This document shows, piece after piece, positions 25,108-36,958 of a stretch of DNA of 64,000 nt (position 1 is its first letter; each line of letters begins with the position of its first letter). The stretch lies in the NCBI GenBank assembly GCA_028622995.1, contig JAJQJQ010000008.1, forward strand, positions 4,650,001-4,714,000, read 5' to 3'. The notes under the pieces were generated by a model that made no database searches, had not been told where the DNA came from, and saw only the letters and a list, made by a program, of their open reading frames with translations. The stretch comes from Panagrolaimus kolymaensis. Taxonomy: Eukaryota; Nematoda; Chromadorea; Rhabditida; Panagrolaimidae. Made by a program: the position numbers and the translations under genes.

Positions 25108-26237
25108 ATGCTCAGCCGCGCAGCTATCGCTTCAAAGCCTCGTCTTGTTGCCATTATTCCTGTTCGATCTGCTCATGATGTTGGTATGTGCCTATTTCTT
25201 TTTTCATTACATATTTTACCTGTTTTTCTTTTTTTCAGCAGTTCCTGCTGCTTCTGATGCATCGTCCAATGATAATCCTGGATTCTTCCAAAAGGTTGCT
25301 CTTCGTTTCAAAGGCATTCCTTTAAAGGGAGAAACTCATGCACCAAAGACGATGTTCGATGATATTGGCAAACAATTTGTTCCTCCTGAGCCACTTCCAA
25401 AGGTTCCAAAAGATTATAAAGAATTTCCTGAACGTGATATCGTATGTTTACTTTCTATGAATAGCATCTTTGTTTTACTTTGTTACTGTCATTTCAAACT
25501 TTTATTTGCTTATATGTTTTATCTTTCTTATTTTCCAGGTAAACTTTCCATATCCCGAACGAGCAACCTTTGAACCTAAGACTCGCTTTTTGATGATCCC
25601 TGACTCATGGTGTACTCCTTTCCACAAGATTACTGGAACATCTGGTCCTTATCTCTTCTATGGTGGTCTCTTTGCTTTTATGGGCAACAAAGAAATTTGG
25701 GTCTTCGAAGAACAAGGACACATGCTTTGTGGTTGGATTTTGTTTTATCTTCTTGTCAAAAATGGTTGGAGCTATCGAATTGACAAATCCTTGTACAAAG
25801 TTTATCAAGATCGCATGGATTATTTCAAAGGTTTGATTCAAGAAGATCTCAAGGAAGCAACTGAATTCCGCAAAGTTAGTTTTGAATACTTTTTCTTCTT
25901 TCGATAATAACCACCTTCATTTTAGACTTCTGCTGCTGAAACCGAAGCTCTCAATGCTGTCAAATCAGAATTCCCAACAATCTTCAAGGAAAATATGGCT
26001 CTTCAACTCGAAGCTGCTTATCGTCGCAATATTCAAATGGTTTCGTCTGAACTCAAACGTCGTCTTGATTATCTCAAAGAAACTGAAGCAACCAAACAAC
26101 GCTTCGAACGTGATTATCTTCTCAAGCTTATTTCTGAAAATGTTCAAAAACAAATTGAAACAAATCAAGGGAACATCAAGGATGCTTATTTAGACAACTG
26201 TATTGCTCAATTGAAAGGGTTGAGTGCCAACCAATAG
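25108..26237 (+). CDS. ATP5PB: Mitochondrial ATP synthase F0 subunit b
   Basis: Four exons (25108-25183, 25239-25441, 25539-25874, 25926-26237) give 308 residues. The product is the peripheral-stalk b subunit of mitochondrial F1F0-ATP synthase, which holds the F1 head against rotation at the inner membrane. It matches nematode ASB-1/ASB-2: a basic, Ser/Ala-rich N terminus ending near RSAHD as a mitochondrial targeting peptide, the conserved segments VPKDYKEFPERDIVNFPYP and GTSGPYLFYGGLFAF, a membrane segment around HMLCGWILFYLLVKNGW, then a long charged helix (YQDRMDYFKGLIQEDLKEA, ELKRRLDYLKETEATKQRF) that forms the stalk. Exon 2 has a CAGCAG tandem acceptor at 25236-25241, so forms with or without one residue are possible. 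AATAAA lies at 26266. Length fits the family. Confidence 0.95.
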
Positions 26238-26552
26238 GTTTCGTATATGTTTAATTTTTGTGATAAATAAACTTTATATTGAATTGTAATTTTTTGTTTT
26301 ATGATTGTTTGGAGGTTTATCCATTGAATTGTAAAATAAAAAGTAGATGATTATCTTTGTGATTAGGTGACATGTAAATGTCTGAATAAATTTTTTTTAT
26401 TTAACTCTTCTTTTTTTGGTTTTTTGTTCTTTTATAAACTTTTTGGTACTCTAACACATACAAACAGGGAAATATTGAGATCAGATATGTTAAAAGGAAT
26501 GGTAAAAATTCTTCATTGTTGCTTGTTAATGATGATAAACTTTAGCAGCTTT
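26238..26552. other. Space between convergent 3' ends
   Basis: AT-rich 3' flank shared by the ATP synthase b gene (AATAAA at 26266, + strand) and the receptor gene on the other strand (TTTATT near 26396 is a candidate poly(A) signal). No gene seen. Confidence 0.6.
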
Positions 26553-28134
26553 TTACAATTGCAATGGAGTTGTTACGGCTTCTGTGGTTGCACCTTTAAC
26601 CCTCATTGGTTTAAATAATCGTTTAAGAAGTGAACGAAAAGCAGTTCGAAATCGATATGACATGAGATTATAAATAATTGGATTAAGCGTTGCAGAAATA
26701 TACTGAAGTAATCCGGTGATTGGATACAATAATAAACAAATAATGCTTTGTTCACATGATTCTCCACTGTACCATACTATCAATCTTTCAACATGGTATG
26801 GCAAATAACAAATAAAGAATACAACCGAAATTGTTACAAGCATTTTAATTACCACTCTTTGAGCTTTCTCTGACATCGGTGGACCACATTGTCGTTGATG
26901 AACATGAAGAAAATTTTGTTTAGCAGCTCCATTTGAACTATCGCTCGTTTGATTTGCAATTGGAATATGGACTGTTTGGGAATGAGTCATAACATTGAGG
27001 GTATTTAGAATTCTCACATAACAATAAAGAATGAAAATAATTGGAAGAACAAAAGTTAGAAGAAGCATGATTTCAAAGGTGTAAACAAAATTGGTCCATC
27101 CTACAAAATCACATGAACCATAACCAAGTTTAACAAGATGCATCTTTCCACAAAAATCTGTTGCAACTTGTTTAAACTAAAATAAACTTTATTCATTCCC
27201 AGGAAATATTAATGGTGATGGAGGTGGTACTTACTTGTAATCCAATATAAAGTGATGGAAAGAATGATAAAATCCAAAATCCAATAATAATATAAATTAC
27301 GGTTCTTTTTGTAAACCAACTTCTCACAGAAAATGGATAACATATTGCTACGAATCGTTCAGCCGTTAATCCCATAATAATTAATATTGATGAAAATGTA
27401 AACCAGCTTATTGCTGTACCTAAAGCGTGTGCTTTTGTGTGTTTTTATCCCAAATTTAAAACCCAATGGATTTCTTTAAAGCCTTACTTGAAGTTTCACA
27501 ATATCCAATTATGTCTGGAGCTTTTGATTCCCTCCAAAGCGAAACTAAATCAAATGGAACTCCAACCATAATTAATAATAAATCAGATATGGCTAAACTA
27601 GCTAAGAAATAATTTGTTTGAGTTTGAAGTTTAGGTGTGCGATAAATGACTGCAGCAGTCATAAGATTTCCCAAAAAACCAATAACACCAACAACAAAAA
27701 ATATTATTGAAAGAAATAATTTATCCGCTGATCTCACATTTAATATGGGATCTGAAGTTAATTCATCCTCGGTTGTTGAATGGGATGAATAAAGAACAGC
27801 TGGGCAATTCCAATGAATTTCAGTAAAAATATACGCAAATTCTGATACACTTGGATTTTGACACATTATTCGACGTTCAAATGATGTCGCATTAAAGAGG
27901 CTTTCAATTATGGGAGTCTAAAATAGCAACACATAAACTAGAAAAGAATTCTGGTAAATCCATTTTTGACCCAAAAGGTTCATGAAACTTTGTTGCAAAG
28001 CTACATAGCTTCCTATTAACAAAAAAAGTTGTTGGTTGACTTACTTCTGTTCCATTTTTATGACTCAATGGGCTATTCATTAACTTCCTCAACATTTCTG
28101 TTGCCGTGGCATTACATAAAGCTGTTGAAGGCAT
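26553..28134 (-). CDS. nmur: Neuromedin-U-type neuropeptide G-protein-coupled receptor
   Basis: Four exons on the minus strand (28134-28045, 27917-27488, 27419-27235, 27176-26553) join in phase to 442 residues. It is a rhodopsin-class receptor of the plasma membrane. The N terminus has N-glycosylation sites (NATAT, NGTE, NATS). TM1 carries GFLGN, TM2 LAISDLLL. The extracellular Cys pair is in IIGYCETS (before TM3) and YGSCDFVGW (loop 2). The DRY box reads ERF (GLTAERFVAICYP), TM6 reads FFICYLPYHVERL, TM7 reads NPIIYNLMSYRFR. The last two, with LVTISVVFFICYLPY, resemble the neuromedin U/capa/pyrokinin receptor family (nmur-1 to -4 in C. elegans); the exact orthologue cannot be fixed by eye. 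A TTCCAG acceptor 10 nt before the ATG suggests a leader splice site. Confidence 0.85.
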
Positions 28135-28729
28135 TTTTTGACCCTGGAATTTTAATATTTGTGCAAGTTTTCAAAACAAAATTTATATCAATAAAACGTG
28201 GATTACGGTAAACGAAAAAATTCTTTAATCGAGCAAAAAAAGGAATTGATGAGTAAACGAAATGAGTGATTTAGAAAAGGTTTAAGCTGGAAATGGAAAA
28301 ACAAAAGTTTTTTAGGTTTGCAAAGATTTGAATCAAGTTTTTGTCTCACCGCATTTTTTTGGTGATGAGAACGTTTTTAGGCTAGCATAAATTTTTGCAT
28401 CAACAATGCAAAATTAGCATGCTTCCATTTTTTTCTTTCATTTTTTGATTTGATGACAAATATTTGAAGACAACAACAACAAACAACACTTGTGCTGTTG
28501 CTGCTGCCGTTCATTCCTTCTTTCAACCGTGTGAAGCTTCTGCGTCTTGGCTGCAACATTTTTCTTTTTTGGGTTTAAAGAAAGGTAAGTGTTTTCTTCT
28601 TTCTTTTTTCTTCGAATAACATTAATGAGGGAATCACTTGTTTTTGTTTTTTTGGAGGCTACAAACTTTTATGCAAAAGAAAACTTTCTCAAAGATTATA
28701 TTTTCATGGTTGTTTTTTAGAATTAAGAA
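28135..28729. other. Divergent intergenic region between receptor and PDZ genes
   Basis: About 0.6 kb separates two divergent starts and probably holds both promoters. It contains T-rich tracts and a TGTTTTTTAG acceptor right before the PDZ start codon. A Cys/Ser-rich open frame at 28377-28559 (-) comes from a CTG/CAA-rich patch and is not gene-like. Confidence 0.5.
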
Positions 28730-30253
28730 ATGGGATCACAAGCAAAGGAACCATCAACTAAACAAACATCTGAAGAACAACCAGGTGATGAAGGTCATGA
28801 ACAAGAAAATGATCAAACCATCGTATTGCTTGAACTCAAACCTGCTGAAAATGCTGGAATCAAAGTCAATAAAGATCTCGGAGTTATGCAAGTAGCAAAA
28901 ACTGGACCATGCGATGGGAAATTCATTGTTGGTGATGTCATTACTCATGTAAGCTACTTTGGATTCTGAAGTTGGAATATTTGTTAATGTATGGAAGAAT
29001 ATTTTTAGGTCAATGATAAACCTGTAACTGCTCTCAAACAATGGGAAGATGCTCTTGCTAAAGGTGGATCGCTTCAAGTTAATGTCAATCGTGGATTAAA
29101 ATCTGTACGTTTCTTTTGCTTCATTGATGAACTTCAAAGATGATGGGAAAAGTCGAGCTTAAACATCTCTTGGTGGATACTACCAATATGGACGTTTGCA
29201 AATACTAATACTACTTATAATATCATCTTATCAATATCAACTAATCTTACACAATATTTTTAGGCTCAAGAAGAACTTCCACCAGAACGTGAAAAGCATA
29301 TTACACGACGCGAAGGATTCCTTTATCAACTCGTCACAATTGAACATCAACGTGGATGCAAATTTGGTCTTGGAATCAAACATTATCAAAACAAAGTTAT
29401 TGTTTCTCGTGTTGATGATGGTGAGTAACTTTCTTCTTTAGCAATAGTCAAAAATAAGAACCATAATCCTTTTGAAGATATGGCATAGTTACTAAAAGGC
29501 ATAAGTAGTCGCACCGGCTAAGATGGGATAATATATGACATTGTTTAATCCGAAGATTAAAGGACCATATTCATTTGCTTCCCTTTTCAAACTCGCGGCT
29601 GGATATTCGACCACGCAAAGTGTGGGCGCTTGTGGGGACGAATATCCAGCCGCGAGTTTGAAAAGGGAAGCAAATGAATATGGTCCTTTAATATGGAAAA
29701 ACTTCCATTTTTGGCGATCACATTTTTATTTGTCATTTTCTGTTTATTCATTCTCTAATTTCTTCTTGTTTTTCAGGCTCATTATCCGCTAAAAGTCTCA
29801 TCGCTGGTGATCGCGTAATTGACATTAATGGTGTTCCTGTCTCAGATAAAGATGTTGCACGTGATTTGTTGCTCAAATCTCTTCAAGTTGGTTTTTATGC
29901 ATCCTGTTTGACGCATCCTAATAAAACTTTTATCTTTTCAGAAAACAAAGAAAGTCTCACTCATTGTCGAACGAGCCAGCAGTGATGATGCTATCGCAAT
30001 TGCAAATGCTGCTTTAATCGCATCCGAACAACAACCTCCATCAGTCGCTATGGCATCAGATATTCGTGATATTGTGGCAAGACAAAAAGAAAAAATGACT
30101 AAAGCTCAAGGTGCTGGACCGAAGAAAGGAATTATGAGAAGAAGTGGAGCAGCTGGTAATCTCAAAGTTCAAGTTACCGAAGAAAAGAAAGAACATATCA
30201 TCGCAAGTGATAATGAAGGAAAAGCTCTCAAGAAAGTTTCTGGTCCCAAATAA
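28730..30253 (+). CDS. Two-PDZ-domain cytoplasmic protein
   Basis: Five exons (28730-28948, 29009-29104, 29264-29420, 29777-29886, 29942-30253) give 297 residues. An acidic N terminus (residues 1-30) precedes PDZ 1 (residues about 30-105: TIVLLELKPAENAGIKVNK, then GPCDGKFIVGDVITHVNDKPV and ALKQWEDALAKGGSLQVNV) and PDZ 2 (about 120-205: KFGLGIKHYQNKVIVSRVD, SLSAKSLIAGDRVIDINGVPV, KVSLIVERA). PDZ domains bind C-terminal peptides of membrane or signalling proteins; the carboxylate loops here are not the classic GLGF, so specificity is unclear. The tail (about 225-297) is basic and Lys-rich. No signal peptide or membrane segment. AATAAA is at 30310. It resembles the nematode-specific small PDZ proteins; no symbol can be assigned. 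Intron 3 (356 nt) carries a perfect long hairpin. Confidence 0.85.
29556..29692. repeat. Perfect inverted repeat (54-bp arms, 29-nt loop) inside an intron
   Basis: Arms 29556-29609 and 29639-29692 are exact reverse complements over all 54 bases. The loop 29610-29638 is GC-rich (CCACGC...GTGGGG). The unit lies in intron 3 of the PDZ gene, well away from both splice sites, so it is not a mirtron. It is clearly richer in G+C than the intron around it. The transcript would fold into a fully paired hairpin. It could be a young fold-back element or a hairpin-RNA precursor; an assembly fold-back artefact is less likely but possible. Confidence 0.9.
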
Positions 30254-33200
30254 TGTCTATATATCTATGAAGTATCATCTTATTGTAATATGTAAAATTG
30301 TAATGAATGAATAAATGTTTTAAATTATTTACTTTTTGTTTTTGTTGTTGAATTATTTTATGTGGAATATGTAATTGTGGGGCATGGAGGAGCATGCAAA
30401 GCAGTGATGAAACAAACTTTGAGATCGAAATCCATTCTTTGGGAATTAGCTACTGTAAGCAAGTAGTTGGTTGGCAGACGTGAGAAACGAAAACAAAATA
30501 TTTCCTTTAAACGTTTTTTATAAAATTTCCCGCTTTCTTTATTTACCTTTTATAAATGCAAGAAAAAGACGCATGTTTTTAGACAGCAAAAGACTATTTT
30601 TTGTAATTACCCTTATTCATCGAAAACGATAGACTTTATTTATGCCACTTTTTATAAATTCATTATAAGCTTATTTTTCAATTTCAATTTCATAATTATT
30701 ACTTAAATTTTTAAAAAGGTTAAATCTTTCTTTCAATCAAGGAACAACCAAAAATGCAAAAGTTTTAGCAACACGGAAAAAAAGGTAAATTAGCAAATAA
30801 GTTTGGACATCAAAATACTTTGATAATTTTTTAAGCTTGTTACTACGTACTTTGGATTATGTTGTTTGCATTTGGATTTGTGATTTCAGAAATAACATTC
30901 CAGCAAACATCAAAATTAAACTTTGTTTAAAAAAAAGCGAAGCATTTGACTAATGTAAATTTTTTCACTCAAGGCAAGGCCCAACTATTTTAGGTGCATA
31001 TCTTTTTGTTGTTTGTTTATCTCTTTTTTTTAAAACTATAATACATAAACTTAATGCCTACTATTTTCTCATCTTAATGAATTATTCAAAAAGCATTAAC
31101 TCACAGTATGTTAGAAAAAATTTGCAACTTTTCAACAACAAAATAAAATAACGCACAAAGTCGCGCTGCCGCAAAACAAAAAACACAAACAAAACAACTT
31201 TTTTTTTTGGTTTTTGGATTAGATTATTAGCTTCAATAATGGCTATCTTTTCAAGGTAGAAAAAACTAAACCAACGTGAAAAGGGAAAACCAAAAATTTT
31301 TTTATGAACCCATTTTCCACGAAACAAAAGAAGAGAGACTTACTTCATCAAAGTTTAATGAATATTTTTTTGGACATGAAAAAAAATAAGGATTGATTAC
31401 AAACAAATAAACAAAAATTCATTGATTTAATGACAAAGAAAATAATGAAGAAGATAGTTAGTTAGTCATAGGCAATTTTAAAATTAGCCAAAAAGCAACA
31501 AAATCGAAGAAAAATTGGGAAGAATAAGAAAAAAAGGAGGCAATAAAAGATTTCAAAAACAATTTATTGCTGCTATTATTTTCATTTCATTTTCAAGTCT
31601 TCAAGGTTGTAAAAAGTGGAAAGACGACAACCATCTTTTAAAAGGTAAAGAAGAAAGTCATAAAAAGAAAAATCATGAGTTGTTGTGAAAATTTGTGATT
31701 TTATAAGACAATTAAAAAATAAAAATGGGGTTTAAATATTTTTTTGATAATAAAATGCCTCATTGTTGATGGGCTCAAAACCGATGGTGAAAAGGATAAA
31801 CTTATTTTTTGGCTGACTTGAAAGGAAGTCAAAAAGCAAGCAGAAGCAAGTGCATAAAGAGTTGCATCTGTAATTTCACAATTTATGGTAAAGAAAAAAG
31901 GCTTTGCCAGACAAGCTTGGCTTTTCCCCCATGATGGTCATTTTACTCACTCATACATGCTTTTAATTTTACCAAACTATTGAATCTTTTATTATGGATT
32001 CTGAACTGAAAAATCTGCAAAAACTAAAATCAAAAAAACGAATGAAAATTCAATGCAAAGAATTATTAGGCTTTATAAAAAACGGTCAAAATGGCTAAAC
32101 ACATTTCTGTTGTCGCTAGAATTGGAATAAACATATGAATCATATAAATTGGCTAACATTCAAAAATTTATGTAGCGATATAAATGACGAATAAATATTA
32201 TTGTAAGCAGATGAATGGCTATTTTTTATTTGAAAGGGAATGAAGAAAGCAGCAAGCATGAGTATTTTTTTTACCAAAAAAGTGAACTTTTTTTACAATC
32301 ACTTTTATCATTGAAATAGGATGCAAAATTAGGCGTTTTTTTCGCTTTTTTTAGCGCTGATAATTTTTATGGTATGAATTTTGGAAAACGGAAGCAAAAC
32401 CAACACAAAAAAAGATTTTAGGCGTGAAAACTAAATTATAATGAATTATTTATTTCTCAGATTGTCTTTTACATTACAAAAAACTTAATGAGAAGCAAAA
32501 CTACCAAAAAAAGTTAAACATAAAAGCGGCGGCTTAAAAATTAATTAATATAACGGATGTAAAAGAGATTGATAAATTTTTTAATACTTTAATTATAAAA
32601 AAATAATATTAACAATAGCAAAACACCTCCAATTAGAAGCTTTAAATAAATGGCTCACAAAAAAATATATTTTAACAACACCGTCAAAATCGAAATCACT
32701 CCCTTTTTTTTTAATTATTTTTCGATTATTTTTTCCCTAAGTTCCCAAAAGCTTTATTGCTTCCTTTTTAACACCTTAAAATAAATTCCAAACAATAACA
32801 CATTAAACTTTGGAGTAAGTGAGAATGAATGAATTGCGTCACATTTATCAGCAAAAAAATAGGAAAGACCAAAGAAAAATGGATGGATGGCTTTAATCGG
32901 TTGATAGGAAGCTTCTGCTGAGAAGTACATTAAAAGTCGTGTTGATAATGACCGAATTTCTTATCTTTTGTTCTTGCTTTTTTTTTGGTGAAAAAAAAGT
33001 CATAAAAATAAGAATACCTTTTATTTCAAGAGAAAAAAAAGCGATGAAATCACAAAAACTTTCCCTAGAATGAGTTGAATGGTGAAATTTTAAAATTTTG
33101 CTATATGAGCCTACTGACGGCTACCTTTCAAAGAACTAACATAAGAAAATATTTCTACCGAAACCCGCCAACCGAGTCAAAAATCAAAATTAAAAAAATT

Positions 33201-34442
33201 TTTACATTGTTTTTCAAAACTCTAAAAATGAAAAAACTAAAAGTATGTATGTAAACAGATTTTTTTTTGCAATAATATTGCTTTTTTTCTTTTACTTCAG
33301 CAACAAATATATGTATGTATGAGAATGAATATATGCCGAAACAAACACATAAGTGCCACTTAAAAAAAGCAAAAGCAAAAAAAGAAAACAAGCAAAGAAA
33401 AAAACATAAGAAATGGTTTGACATTTTACAATTTTTCTTCCTATATGAGTTTTGTGAAAAATGTTTGTTTTTTGAAGAAAATTAAAAAACAAAATATGAG
33501 AAAAGCTGAGGAAAGAATGGGTTAATGGCATCTTTAAATTTATGTCTACTCACAAAAATAAAATTCACAAAAACTTTAAGATTATTTTAGATTCTTTTTA
33601 TTTTTACTTTATTTGAAGGAAAAAAGGAGAAAAAGAATATCCAATCAACGAACCATAAAATATTTTGTAAACAAAAACCATCTTCAAAGGCTTTTACATA
33701 CTTTTTTGCCTACAAAAAAGACAGAAAAAATTTAAAGTTGTCGTTGTTTATTTTTTTCTTCTTTCTTTTCTTTGAGTTTTGTTGAAAAGGAAGTAGCATT
33801 TAAAAATCCAAGGGCAAGCAATTAAATAAAAGCCAACAAAAAAAAAAGAAGTAAAAAAAGTTTAATGTCTTAAATAATGAAAGAGTTCAAAGTTTTTGGA
33901 AGCTTTTATAGTTCCAAAGTTAAAAAACTATGATTAATAAAAAAATACATTGAGTAATTTGTTCAAAAATCACTACAAAATTACTGTGGGCTGCTAATTT
34001 TTACGGTAGAGAGCATTTTGAAAGCTTAAAAAAATTATAAACCAAAAACAAAAAATGAGTCAAAGTCCCAAAAGTCAGCATAAAGAAGAACGAAAAAAAG
34101 AAGAAAAAATTGGAAAACAATAAATGCAAAAGAAAAAAGAAAGATGTTTGGAGGAAGTAAAACCAAAAGCAAATGCAGATGTTTGAAGGAAAGAATAATC
34201 TAAACAATCTTTTTAAAAAATCAACGAGGCTCTTTGATTTTGACTGACGAAATGAAAATTAAAAAAAGCTGAAAATTTGAAATGCAAAAAAATTTATGAA
34301 TTTTTTCTTAAAAATTTGTAACTAACTTTGTTGTTTTTGAAAATAAAAAAAACTCTAAAAACCTTTTTTTTATTTCAAAAAAAAAATTTACTCGCAAAAT
34401 TAAAGCTTCCAAAATTAAACACTTTTTTTAATATTTTTTTCT
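30254..34442. other. 4.2-kb gene-free region between convergent genes
   Basis: This is the longest non-coding stretch outside the satellite. Both flanking genes point into it, so it is 3' flank on both sides rather than promoter. It is very AT-rich with many A and T runs. Open frames at 33155-33531 (-) and 34001-34207 (-) are Phe/Leu/Ser-rich products of T-runs with no domains. No tRNA, rRNA or repeat array was recognised. A divergent non-coding RNA or distal enhancer could be missed by eye. Confidence 0.6.
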
Positions 34443-36958
34443 TCATTGATATCGTTTTCTTGCCGCCGCCATTCCATGATTCTGGTTTCTTCTTCTCAAA
34501 TTATTATTGCTGCTGCTTCCACTTTCACAATTTACTCCATTTTTCATTTCTGATGTAACTTTAAAAATTTTTCCATGCCCTGGAACTATATAATTTGCAA
34601 TACAAATTAATTCCCTTCGACTATGTTCTTGTTGCGATTCATTATATGAAAATTTTTTCCACATCATTGGATAATCTATGTCTTTATCAGACATAAATAT
34701 ATCTCCTGATATTGCGATTGTTCCATATTTATCTGTGTTTGAAATAATTACGGATATATCTTCGGCTGTGTGACCTGGAGTTTTGAGAAGTTGAACATTG
34801 GGTGTTAGGTTAATAGAATTTGACTGAAATAAAGTATGTGAATATTTGGAGTAAAAAATAATTGTAAGCAATCAAGCAAAATATTTTGGTATTTTAACTA
34901 CTAACATGAAAATGCTTATTTGTTGGAAGACTATTTTTCCGTTTCAAGGATCCCTCGAATATGGTTAGCAAGCAAGGTAAACTTACATGAACAAGTTTAC
35001 TAATATTAAATTTTGTTCTACGATGAATAAAGTTTCCTTGATAATGAATAGAATCTGGAAAATCATTGGTATTTCCAGCATGATCTGGATGTCCATGAGT
35101 TATCACAACATAATCAACCATTGGAGGAGCAATATTTAATTTACTCAATTCTAAAAAAATTTATGAAAGTATTTTTGGCATTTTTTTTTCAAAAAAATGT
35201 GTTTACTTTGGATTAAATCCGTTCTTCCATTTATATCTGTTGCTAAACCAGTATCAACAAGAATAACTTTTTCGTTATCACGAATGAGAGAAATGCTTGC
35301 AACAAATGTAAATTGATTGGAATTTGTTTGATGCATGAAACCCTGCAACAACAAACAAAAAAGTTAGATTTAATGAAGTTTTCAAATTATTGTCGATCGC
35401 TTGCTTACCACTCTCAACAATGTTACATATGCTTTTGGAATAGTCCTTTGCTTCATGGCTCTCGATGTTGATGTTGTTGATGAAGTTTTACCTTGTGAAA
35501 AGTTCAATGCTGCCGGTCTTAATTCTTGTTGAACTCCATTAACTTGATATGATCCTTTTGAAAGAAGGCCCTCTTGTTCTTTTTTCTTTTTAACCGACAT
35601 TAAATAATTTCCTAGTTTTCGACTGATTTCACGCATTTTATTTTCCCATTCTTCTTGGGTTATTGCAACAAGTTGTTGTTGTTCGGCATTGGCAGGGTTT
35701 TGAGGAAATAAAATATCGCTTTCATCCATTGGAATCAAAGTTGGCAATGGAGTATTTGTTTGTGGTGCCAAAGTGGAAGTTGTAAATTTACTTGGACGAA
35801 TATTAATTCCACCAAATAAATTTTTTGATTTATGATGATAATTAATATTTAATGGCGGCGGTGGTAAAGGTGAAGCTAAACCTTTCCATTTTTCACTCAA
35901 TGGACTTACAACAAATTCTTGAAAATCTGGTATCGTTTGTTCAACAATCGTTGGAAAGCCTTGTTGTTGATGACGGAATGGAAATCGAGGTCGAAATGAT
36001 GAAGATGGAATTGGTTCAGGTGTTGTGGTTGTTATTAGTGGTGGCAAGGGAAGTGGAGATAAAATAGTTTGAGATTTTCGAAATTTCTGAAATTATAATC
36101 CATATATTAATTCTATTAAAGCAAAGATTTAATTTATAATAACGTCGATTCATGGGTTGTAAAAAAATCTGTAACACGAAGTTTAAAGCCAAAAATGAAA
36201 AAGCAATTTTTTTTTTAGAAAAAAAGTAAACCTGCAAGATTTTTGCTAATTCTTCAAAATCTTCATTTGTTGGCCCTGTTGTTGTGGTTGTTGTTATGGA
36301 TTCAGGCGTCGTTGTTGTGGGCCTCCTATTTTGCTTTCTCCTCTTTGGTTTTGGAGTTGTCGCTGATGGATGAGTAATAAAATTTGGAATAATCAAAGAT
36401 TCTCCAGGCATTAAATTTTTTGTTGGTTTCATCACTTGAAATTTCTGTGGCATTTGATTTTCTCCATCTTGCATCTAAAAAATAAAATACAAGCTTTTGA
36501 CCGCAGAAAAAATATTTTCCGATGGAAGCATACCATTCCACCAATTTGAATATCGCCTTCAAAATTAAAATCAAAATCTGATGGATTTAAAGTGGTTTTT
36601 CGTTGAGGTTGTTGTAGTTGTTGTTCACCTTCCTCCTTTTGAAAATTTAAATCAAAATTTGATGGATTTATTGTTGCTTGAGCTTTGCGCTCTTCTTCAA
36701 AAAAATCTTCATCGTTTGACAAAAATGGAACCTTTGAAACTGTTCCTTTTCGAATAAAATCTCGCAGCCTTTCAAATTCAAATGATTCAAGAAGTTTGAG
36801 ATCATCGGCGCTGATATCTAAAAAAAATTGTGATTGGGGAATTTTATAACCAGAAATATTAGGGTTTTTTTAAAAAGCTTTTTTCGCTAACCTTGTGAAT
36901 AAATAAAATCAAAATAAATAAAAATAATGCAATACAAAATTAAAATTTTCAATCTCAT
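34443..36958 (-). CDS. swip-10: Secreted metallo-beta-lactamase-fold protein, SWIP-10/MBLAC1-like
   Basis: Seven exons (36958-36892, 36817-36534, 36474-36232, 36086-35409, 35342-35207, 35150-34987, 34823-34443) give 650 residues. A hydrophobic N terminus (residues 1-20, LKILILYCIIFIYFDFIYS) is a signal peptide or anchor. Residues about 25-425 are low-complexity, rich in Gln, Pro, Thr and Asn, with a doubled motif NPSNFDLNF / NPSDFDFNF. The C-terminal 220 residues are a metallo-beta-lactamase domain with its metal ligands: THGHPDH (H488, H490, D492, H493), TPGHTAED (H542), SGDIF (D565) and VPGHGK. The fold and DYVVITHGHPDHAGN match MBLAC1, whose C. elegans relative SWIP-10 acts in glia. The MBLAC1 substrate is debated in the family, so no reaction is asserted. 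The long N-terminal region is the unusual part. Confidence 0.8.

Noticed and set aside
29535..29792. 85-residue frame in the PDZ intron
   Set aside because: It runs through the palindrome; spliced flanking exons show it is intronic.
33155..34207. Phe/Ser-rich minus-strand frames
   Set aside because: Products of A-runs on the + strand, with no recognisable protein features.
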